Assembly: GCA_054601695.1 (NCBI GenBank)
Contig: BAAHQB010000430.1
Location: forward strand, 1 to 64,000
Length of the DNA: 64,000 nt
Origin: Amorphochlora amoebiformis
Taxonomy: Eukaryota; Cercozoa; Chlorarachniophyceae
Reading direction: 5' to 3'
This document shows, in pieces, positions 41,436-64,000 of the stretch. A program made the position numbers and the translations under genes. Below the pieces are notes generated by a model. The model worked only from the letters and a program-made list of their open reading frames with translations, had not been told where the DNA came from and did no database searches. Numbering within the stretch: position 1 is the stretch's first letter; each line of letters opens with the position of its first letter.

Positions 41436-42264
41436 AACGTGAATGTATGTGTGTGTGTAATAGATTTTAGAATAATGTGATTCTAACATCTAAAATTCTA
41501 CAGGAGAATATTTAGAGGACGTATACGACGCCAAAATCGTCCAGCTCGACCTGCACGATGAAGAGGTCACCGAAGGCAATCCTTGCGAAAACCTGAGCAT
41601 GGACCCAGTGTCAAAATCACAATCGTCAACGAGACAGCTTCGAGCAAATTCCCCCAAGACCGAGGCAAAGGACGAGATATCCGTTTGCCAAGGGATCCAG
41701 TCCGGCGACGGGGATGCTGAGCTGGATGCAACGGGTACAACGGAGTCCAAACCGAAACTTGGGGCTACAGGGGCGGGGGATGAGGAGGATGAGGGGGATG
41801 AGCATGGTGAGGAAGATGAAAAAGAAGAGCATGAGGAGGAGCATGAGGAGGAGGATGGGAAAGAAGAGCATGAGGAGCATGAGGAGGAGCATGAGAAGGA
41901 GGATGGAAAGGAAGAGCATGAGGAGCATGAGGAGGAGGATGATAAGGAGGATGGAAAAGAAGAGCATGAGGAGCATCATGTTGATGGTGGAAAAGAGGAA
42001 CCAGAGATTCAAAGTCCTCCCCACCATCCGGACGATGCCGCGCCGCTTCATGTCGACAAGTCGTTTGTGACACTCGAGGCAAAGGAAAACTTAAGCAGAA
42101 GCTCAAGTTCGGCTCCTTCCGTCAAGAATCCTCTCACCATCCAGTCTTATTCCACGAGCGCAGAGGGAGCTAATCTGAGTCACCTTCCCTTCGAACCTCA
42201 GCGCCTTTCCTCACTACTCCCCAATCCGGATGCTGCAACGGATGGAGCCGACGAACAATCTTAG
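37986..42264 (+). CDS. two-finger C2H2 zinc-finger protein, Ser/Arg-rich, acidic C-terminal region
   Basis: Probable nuclear nucleic-acid-binding protein, 987 residues. Exons: 37986-39226, 39293-39362, 39441-39853, 40166-40262, 40376-40469, 40592-40879, 41504-42264; the sum is in frame. Met 37986 is the first ATG of the frame. Two fingers of an unusual spacing C-x2-C-x12-H-x2-H-C are visible: [20 protein letters not shown] at 185-204 and [20 protein letters not shown] from 413. The second is split by a 66-bp intron whose removal recreates its first cysteine pair, good evidence for the model. Ser/Arg-rich stretches lie between the fingers. Exons 6-7 contain [20 protein letters not shown], which resembles a chromo-barrel or Tudor-like strand pattern (weak). 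Residues about 820-890 are a Glu/His/Lys run coded by GAGGAGCATGAGGAG repeats. Exons 4-6 have alternative boundaries; the frame from 40352 is also open to 40729, so exon 5 may be longer. Confidence 0.78.
40884..41500. repeat. TA/CT/GT microsatellites in zinc-finger intron 6
   Basis: TA runs, a (CT)n stretch at 41012-41046, an (ATT)n stretch at 41163-41200 and a (GT)n stretch at 41274-41295. Confidence 0.9.
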
Positions 42265-42408
42265 CGGTAGGAATATAAATATACAAATGAATACGTATTT
42301 ATGATATTTTTATATAATATATATATATATATATATAATATATATCTACTTGTATATATTTATATATATATATATATGTATATGTATATATATGGAAATA
42401 CATATATA

Positions 42409-42475
<67 letters not shown>

Positions 42476-43207
42476 CGTATATACAATATATATATGTATA
42501 TATCTATACATATATATACATATATACATATATATATATATATGTATATATCTATATATTGCCACTAGAGCTTGTCTAGCCGCCGTCATCGTCAACATCG
42601 TCAAATATATGGCGCGCCATGGCCGAAAAGCGTGCTGTTGGGCTATGGTATCAACCAAAAAGGAAGAGCTTCAGGAGGTTCATGTACATCCAAGACTGCG
42701 TACTACTTGTGGAAATAAAGCATTCTTCGAATTTTTCTGTTACGTGAACTAGTCAACCATTTTAAACGGCTTCGTGCGGATCGTCAAGTCGATTTGCGCT
42801 TCATGCAGTCACTGTGTGCTCGCGACCCAGTCTCTAGAGTCTAGACCGTGTGGACGTCATGATCAGGATCTGTCGTCTAGGTCAGGCTAAAGGTCGTGCG
42901 TAATATGACCGTAAGTTTGCAATGCTCTATTTCATATTAGTTCAAAACTTCAAATTATCAGAGAAATTTTAAATTTGTACATTAATTGGTACAGTCACTA
43001 CTAATGTAGCCCGCAAGCGCAGTGAGTCAGTGACTACTGGTAAGTTAGTGGTAACTACGGATATCATCTAGATCCAGATATCTACTACTTTTACTAATCC
43101 CAGCAATTCCTTGCAAGTGTTCATCTACTGATCTGCGGTCTGGCCTCAGTGATAGTCATAATTCCAGATAACACAACTTTATCATTGTGACACATGTATA
43201 CATCTAG

Positions 43208-43254
<47 letters not shown>

Positions 43255-43296
43255 ATAAATATACATACATACACATATACTAGATACGAGATATAT

Positions 43297-43705
43297 GTAA
43301 TGCGCAACCCTCTACACACATATCAAAAAGGCCTGATATCTCCATCTCAATATTTTAGAAATTTAGGTTCCGGAACTAGGTACAGCTTCCGTAGTAGACT
43401 TGCGCGGCACGGCCGCACGGGCAGACCTCTAGACCTTCCCATACACGAAGGCACGGGCAGACCTTCCCATAGGCGAACATTCTGTCTTGTACAGTCTAGG
43501 ATTTACTAATAATCATTATCTCAATTTAACTGTTCTAGTACGGATACTCCAACCTCGCATTACAATTAATTGGCCTGTAATGCGCAACCCTCTGCATATC
43601 AAAACGGCTCGACGATTGGCCTACTAGATATGTAGATATCTAGTAGGCCAATCGTCGAACCGTTTTGATATGCAACATCTGTGTATACAGAGGGTTGCGC
43701 ATTAC
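43297..43705. mobile_element. MITE-like foldback element with GTAATGCGCAACCCTCT termini
   Basis: GTAATGCGCAACCCTCT starts at 43297 and again at 43577, and its exact reverse complement ends at 43705. The inner 129 bp (43577-43705) form a near-perfect inverted repeat with arms of about 50 bp around TATGTAGATAT. Both outer ends are flanked by ATATAT, compatible with a TA-rich target duplication but not conclusive. There is no transposase, so this would be non-autonomous, probably two nested or partially deleted copies. Confidence 0.7.
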
Positions 43706-43884
43706 ATATATACCGTAGTATTCTAATAGTATATATATATATCTGATATATATACTATAGTCCGAGTTAGTTTAGCGCGTATCTAGACGGAAGACTAGGT
43801 TGGTACACACGTGATATAATTACAAGTAATATGTTGTATCGCTGATCATTAGTGTGACATACGTATCATGATACGTATGAAACT

Positions 43885-44226
43885 AGTGTTAGTACGTTTG
43901 GTACGTATGTTGATATGCGCACGTGGTGTGTACGTACGTAAGTGGATGCGTACACGTTTGTTGGTATTGGTACGTATGTTGGTACATATGTTGGTACGAA
44001 TGTGCGTACGTAACATCTATGGCAGGATCATGTTAAATCGGTGAGGCCAGTGAGTGGAGTATATATGACAGGATCATGCTCAAGATAGAGAGGTACGTTT
44101 GGTACGTATGTTGATACGCACGTGGTGTGTACGTACGTATCTAGGTATGTGGTGGATGCGGACACGTTTGTTGGTATTGGTACGTACGTTGGTACATATG
44201 TTGGTACGAATGTGCGTACGTACGCG
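43885..44226. repeat. about 200-bp direct repeat of GTACGT-rich sequence
   Basis: Copy 1 (43885-44010) and copy 2 (44092-44226) share TACGTTTGGTACGTATGTTG, CACGTGGTGTGTACGTACG and GTTGGTACGAATGTGCGTAC. CATG/GGCAGGATCATG words between them are also duplicated. Confidence 0.82.
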
Positions 44227-44906
44227 TTATTGTTATTTAACGTTACGTGACAGTAGGGATCTCTATCTACCATACTAGATCTAGCCTGTATGATTGAATC
44301 AATCATTACACCACGTATAACATAGGCTATACTCTAGATAATCTAGATACTAGTATAACTCTGCACAGTCACGAGTATGATTCCTCTGCAAACTCAAGGC
44401 TTACGTACATATGCTCGGCGGTTACGATCATCAGTTTAAAGTTCCAGACTAAGTTGTACACAGCACCCACTAGACCCAGAGTATCATTCTGTGTACCATT
44501 GAATTCGTGCATATAGCGATACTACAAGAATACGCTAGATTCAGTATGTATGCTAGTACAAGTAGCGTAGCTGCTTTCTGGTACCACTACTGCACTAGTG
44601 ACAGCACTAGGCTACGGTCAAACCGTGACTACCCTCTATAGACCCTAGTACCTCTTCTTGCTGATTCAATCGGACATTCACTGACGGGTATCTACGTACG
44701 CTCATATATGTACAGCGCGAGCGTTTCAAATTCGTGTTCACCGTTGATCTACACATTAATGTATCGATATATTTGCTTTGCAATGGGCATGCTGGACTAG
44801 TGTGACGTTCTGATGCTCTCTAGCTCTCTCCTCTCCTCTTGAGTTCCTTGATATCTGTCTGACAGCTGGACCAGCTGGTTCCAATCACGTAGTTCATGAG
44901 GTCCAA

Positions 44907-45061
44907 CTACTCCTCCTCCTCGGAGTCGGATCCCGACAGTGTGCCTCCCTTGGGCCACAGCTCTGTACACGGCCTCTCGATACCTGATATTTCACACCTT
45001 TTCATGCTAATTACATCCACATTATGTGTATACTTTCATATATGTATGTACTTTGCACATC

Positions 45062-45118
<57 letters not shown>

Positions 45119-45550
45119 CAGGTATTATATGTAACACAAACGCACGTTTTTGTACATGTACGTATGTAGTCCGTGTTGTTGTTGAACTATCTCACCTGGA
45201 TCTCGAAGCGTGGGGTCATTTGTCGACACTAACGGGCACGGAGGGGTATCCTCAACGCCAAACCTTTGTGCATGTGTATGTAAGTGTGCGTATGTCTGTA
45301 TTCTGTATGTGCATGAGTATGTATGTGACTATGTGTATGAATGCAGCGTGCATGAGTATTTGTATTTATTTATATACTTACATTGGGTACATATTAAAAC
45401 GACAGACATTCTTATCCTTTTCCTACATTTTGAAACTAGGCAAGCGTATCATTTTGGAAAAAAAAAACAATTGTTACAAACTTACCACATAAGTTACATA
45501 TATTAATTATATGTACGCAATAAATAGTATATGGTATATAGTACACACAC

Positions 45551-45612
<62 letters not shown>

Positions 45613-45658
45613 TATATGTATATGCTCTGTCATTTCTTTACATACACATTTATATATA

Positions 45659-45689
<31 letters not shown>

Positions 45690-45900
45690 TTATATATATA
45701 TATATATATTAGGTCTAATTTCCGTTAGAAAAATGAGGGTGTGACTCCAAGGCATATATCTCAAACATTGGTTTGGTAGATTGTGGCCTGGCATACACGC
45801 CACGCAATACTAAACACTTGTAACTGCCGTCGGGCCAATTCCTGTGATTACCACCAAACTTCTCCGATGACCCCCAAAGGGCTTTTTTCCTCAGGCCGGA
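44907..45900 (-). CDS. 3' end of an unknown protein with acidic C-terminus
   Basis: Not recognised. Three exons, 45900-45767, 45263-45196 and 44983-44907, join in frame and end at TAG. The first begins after a pyrimidine-rich acceptor (CCAGCTCAG) and reads [20 protein letters not shown] and [12 protein letters not shown]. The second reads [20 protein letters not shown]. The last ends [13 protein letters not shown]. The donor of the first exon is a weak gtttga; if unused, the exon reads on to a stop at 45715, which would be an alternative end. Upstream exons were not located; the next 600 bp before the sufS stop are repeat-rich, with an open frame (46402-46079) of uncertain status. The + strand frame starting at ATG 44896 is antisense to the last exon. 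Confidence 0.5.
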
Positions 45901-45954
45901 CTGAGCTGGCGTGTGGTTGAGATGGAGGAAAAAGTGAAGTAAAAGTTGTTGAGC

Positions 45955-46459
45955 GGTAAGTATGAGGTAACTATGAGTTGCTTGGCAAACGTGGTAACTA
46001 TGAGTTGCTTGGCAAACGTGGTAACTATGAGTTGCTTGGCAAACGTGGTAAGTATGAGTTGGTTTGCAAACGTGGTAACTATATGAGTCGCTTGGAAAAC
46101 GTGGTAGCTATGAGTTGGTGGGCAAACGTGGTAAGTATGAGTTGCTTGGCAAACGTGGTGTCAGGACAACGCATTGTTGAGTTGTGATGATAGGTAAGTA
46201 AGAGTAATGCTATGAGCAAAGCATTGAATTCGCGAAGTAATCGATCTTTGGCAGGGAGGAGCAAATCTGCTGGTCTGGTCTGTTGTGGTCTGGTCTGTTC
46301 TGGTCTGGTCTGGTCTGTTCTGGTCTGGTCTGGTCTGTTCTGGTCTGGTCTGGTCTGCCTCGGTCTGGTCTGCCTCAGCTCATTCAAACTAAAGACTCTC
46401 ATTGGAGACTACACTACTCCATATATATGAATATATGTATACAAAAACATATATATATG

Positions 46460-46502
<43 letters not shown>

Positions 46503-46510
46503 GCACATAT
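45955..46510. repeat. 27-bp GTAACTATGAGTTGCTTGGCAA array, GGTCT array and TA tract
   Basis: Seven units at 45958-46165, then TGGTCTGTTC/TGGTCTGGTC decamers at 46270-46380, then TA at 46425-46500. Between them 46180-46270 is unique. Reverse frames through the GGTCT array read QTRPDQ repeats. Confidence 0.85.
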
Positions 46511-46513
46511 ACA

Positions 46514-58532
<12,019 letters not shown>

Positions 58533-58751
58533 TGCGAGATGTGGATGAGGGGGGCCATGGGGGTCCCGGGATAGCCGACTTTTTCTTGAAAAGACGGCTG
58601 GGAAGATTTTTGCGGTTATTCTCCATACGTCTCCTCATCAGACTCTCTTCTCCAAGTCGCGACCAGACCAATACGCCGACAGCATCAGGTTCGTCCTACA
58701 CACCTTTGCATACTTTGGAACATGCAGATTTTGAATGGTACGTGACTACAG
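58533..58751. promoter_or_regulatory. divergent promoter region, sufS / rab7
   Basis: 219 bp between the two divergent start codons, unique and moderately GC-rich, without microsatellites. Must hold or overlap both 5' leaders; ATG 58752 is preceded directly by ACTACAG. Confidence 0.5.
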
Positions 58752-59447
58752 ATGGCTCACCGGAAAAAAACTCTTCTGAAAGTGATTATCCTGGGGGATA
58801 GCAAGTGAGTGAGCCCTGATAAGACTATTCGTCACCATTTTGGAACATCCAATGTGACCTTTATCTCTTGATTTGACAGCGTTGGGAAGACCTCGTTGAT
58901 GAACCGATACGTGCACCAGAAGTTTAGCAGCCAGTACAAGGCCACCATCGGTGCAGATTTTCTCATCAAGCACGTGGGCGTGGACGAGAAGCTGACGACC
59001 CTCCAAATCTGGGATACCGCGGGTCAGGAACGATTCCAGTCACTCGGAGTTGCGTTCTATCGTGGATCTGATTGTTGCGTCCTCGTGTTTGACGTCACGG
59101 ATTCAAAATCATTCGCCGCTCTAGACACCTGGAAGAGAGAGTTCCTGCAGTACGCAGGGGACCAATCGTCTTCGGATATGTTCCCCTTTGTCTGCCTCGG
59201 AAACAAGTGTGACATGGTGGAGGAGCGTCAAGTCACTAGGAAGCAGGCGGAAGAATGGTGTGAAAACAATAAAATGCCATATTTCGAGACTAGTGCCAAG
59301 GAGAACACCAACGTAGAGCAAGCCTTTGAGGCTGTCGCCAAGCGGGCTTTGGAACGAGCGGGCACCGAGAACTTGCCCATCGTCAAGAACGCCTTCCACG
59401 TTACCCCCGAGGAAGATCAGGAGCCTCAGGGTGGCTGCTGCAAGTAA
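58752..59447 (+). CDS. rab7: Rab7 small GTPase
   Basis: Late-endosome/vacuole trafficking GTPase, 206 residues, close to the usual 207. Exons 58752-58804 and 58880-59447; the 75-bp intron (gtgagt...acag) splits the P-loop, and joining gives GDSNVGKTS. Switch I TIGADF, switch [21 protein letters not shown], base-binding NKCD and ETSAKE are intact. [13 protein letters not shown] at the N-terminus and DCCVLVFDV are typical of Rab7 rather than Rab5 or Rab1. The C-terminus ends GGCCK: a prenylatable CC pair with one trailing residue instead of the common CxC. The gene lacks the repeat-filled introns of its neighbours. Confidence 0.96.
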
Positions 59448-59985
59448 ATTCTACATACGGTACGGATCCGGAGCTCCAGACTCTTGACAGTTCTCCCTCT
59501 TTACTTCCACACCGGATGAGGGGAACTAGATACAGAACACGACTTGCGATCTCGATATCGCGCTTGAGCTTCTGGGCGCTGCAGCGTTGGTCTCGTTAAA
59601 AACTAATCATCGGACTAGAACTCTTTTCTAAAGTTTACGGATGTATCATATATCTAGTATATCTATTATTAATTATATACACTGGCTAGACTATGTGACA
59701 GTCTGTGTCTGCCCTGATCGAAATTTCATAATTCACATTCAATTAGTTTCCTTTAAATTACTAGAGTCTGAATTGACAGAGTCTAGACTCCAGAGAGTCT
59801 AGAGAGTAGAAATTATTCATGATTTCTAGGATTTGCATGTCGCATGGAGTTTTTAGTTCTAGATGTACCGTATTCTAGGTATTATTTGGTCCAAGCTCCA
59901 ATCTACCTTCTTGAGCAGTTGTCTGATCTGGAATCATTTCGGACGGAGATGAACAGTATTAGTATTTACTACTTGTACATGTATA

Positions 59986-60034
<49 letters not shown>

Positions 60035-60060
60035 CTGCTCGCATTGATATACACTTACAT

Positions 60061-60106
<46 letters not shown>

Positions 60107-60152
60107 AGATATATCTGTATGTTATATAATATTATGCCATTATATACAATAA

Positions 60153-60191
<39 letters not shown>

Positions 60192-60268
60192 TAATATGTA
60201 CATACATATACATACATATATATATATATATATATTTATATATATTATATATATATATAATATATATA

Positions 60269-60323
<55 letters not shown>

Positions 60324-60390
60324 AACATTTGCATTTATGTGCATATATTATATTTGACTGTGCACATTTGTTAGTAATATGTGTATATAT
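59448..60390. other. 3' flank of rab7, CTAG-rich, then TA repeats
   Basis: Unique to about 59980, with frequent CTAG/TCTAGA words at 59650-59880 like the other 3' intergenic spacers, then TA repeats. A 45-residue + frame from ATG 59844 has no recognisable feature and runs into the TA repeat. Confidence 0.65.
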
Positions 60391-60960
60391 TTATATATTT
60401 GTCACTCTTTGGCAATGTGACCGAAAGAGCTCGCCGTATTCTACCGGCAGTTGCCTTTGCTGCAATCGGGAAGCTGTCCTCACCGGATGCTGCTTATGCA
60501 GAATGGCGTGGGTAGCAGGTAACAATGGAAAAACAATGTGAGCACGGGGAACACACGCGATTCAACAGTCTCACGCTGAACACTAACACTGACAACCTCC
60601 CCGAGGCCGACCTCCATTTCTCTTGAGGGCCGACAAATAATATTTGAAATTATCTTTCAATCGACTCGAGCTGTTGACCAGGTTGATGATTGTATCCACC
60701 CCGGTTTAATTAAATTGGCCCAAATAAGAGCTACTGTGTACCGCATAGCCCTATTCCTTCCTCCCCGGTCCCCTTGATCCCTCGGATTTTTTTTTCTTTA
60801 GGAAAATGGATAGGGGCGGGGTGATACTTGCCGTTGACGGTGAGAGCACGAACACCCGAATGCGCATTGCGCATCACCAGTGCACACGACCCAAACAAAA
60901 CGCAAAACACTCGCACACGACGAAAAACACGCGAACGCTCATGTATTTGGAGATCTATTT
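60391..60960. other. unique island with unresolved coding potential
   Basis: Both strands look exon-like and cannot both be right. On +, 60397-60510 reads [20 protein letters not shown] then DAAYAEW, resembling a thylakoid-lumen transit sequence, but without a start. On -, ATG 60863 reads [16 protein letters not shown] to a donor at 60818, and a second segment near 60509-60400 reads [19 protein letters not shown] to a stop, but the phases do not join. No product is assigned. Confidence 0.3.

Positions 60961-64000
<3,040 letters not shown>

Larger units (their letters stand above)
42265..44906. other. intergenic region between convergent genes
   Basis: TA repeats 42300-42560, then about 2.3 kb of largely unique sequence rich in CTAG words, containing a foldback element (43297-43705) and a direct repeat (43885-44226). 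I found no frame with coding character. Confidence 0.7.

Noticed and set aside
43660-44310. Possible tRNA or structured RNA in the inverted repeat region
   Set aside because: The hairpin is a long perfect foldback with transposon-like termini and no tRNA cloverleaf or A/B boxes that I could identify.
44896-45100. Plus-strand start [20 protein letters not shown]
   Set aside because: Antisense of the acidic last exon of the 44907-45900 gene; it runs into TA repeat without a good donor.
59844-60047. Plus-strand frame from ATG 59844
   Set aside because: No domain or splice context; runs directly into TA repeats; lies in a CTAG-rich spacer.

Overview
The window is nuclear DNA of a eukaryote, most likely an alga with a complex (secondary) plastid. 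It has TTAGGG/CCCTAA telomere repeats, spliceosomal introns in every gene that could be read, a plastid-type cysteine desulfurase with a signal peptide followed by a transit-like stretch, a Rab7 GTPase and a KDM8/JMJD5-type JmjC protein. The plastid leader shows no clear Phe at the signal-peptide boundary, which fits a chlorarachniophyte- or haptophyte-like alga slightly better than a diatom. The lineage cannot be fixed from this window.

More than half of the window is simple sequence: (TA)n, (CA)n, (GT)n and dozens of minisatellites. Almost all long frames reading [14 protein letters not shown] or CVCV are translations of these repeats and are not genes. The real exons are small islands between them. 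I rebuilt gene models by hand from splice sites, reading phase and family motifs. Four multi-exon models (sufS, the JmjC gene, the vWA gene and the zinc-finger gene) and the two-exon rab7 close in frame from start to stop.

Layout. 1-1003: (TGGA)n then a CCCTAA/CCCGACA telomere-like array. 1061-1608 (-): remnant of a transcription-repair coupling factor gene cut off on the telomere side. 1609-8264: subtelomeric repeats and interstitial telomere tracts. 8265-11430 (+): secreted vWA / Pro-Thr-rich / PAN-Apple protein. 12855-18356 (-): JMJD5/KDM8-like JmjC hydroxylase. 19570-37648 (-): a long chain of phase-compatible exons, annotated here as two genes (an unknown repeat-bearing protein, and a SET-domain-like protein) that may be one transcript. 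37986-42264 (+): two-finger C2H2 protein, diverging from the SET-like gene. 44907-45900 (-): 3' end of an unknown gene with an acidic tail. 46514-58532 (-): sufS, 16 exons coding 505 residues spread over 12 kb. 58752-59447 (+): rab7, diverging from sufS. 59448-64000: repeats, with one unresolved unique island.

Functionally this is an ordinary mixture (plastid Fe-S assembly, endosomal trafficking, chromatin/oxygenase, cell surface), not a pathway cluster. The striking feature is structural. Introns are inflated by microsatellites, and many exons are bordered by tandem, decaying copies of their own splice-junction edge. The best cases are sufS exon 12 (five extra acceptor-side copies) and the 55-nt exon at 33527-33581 (arrays on both sides). 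This suggests that introns here grow by repeated duplication of exon-intron junctions next to microsatellites.
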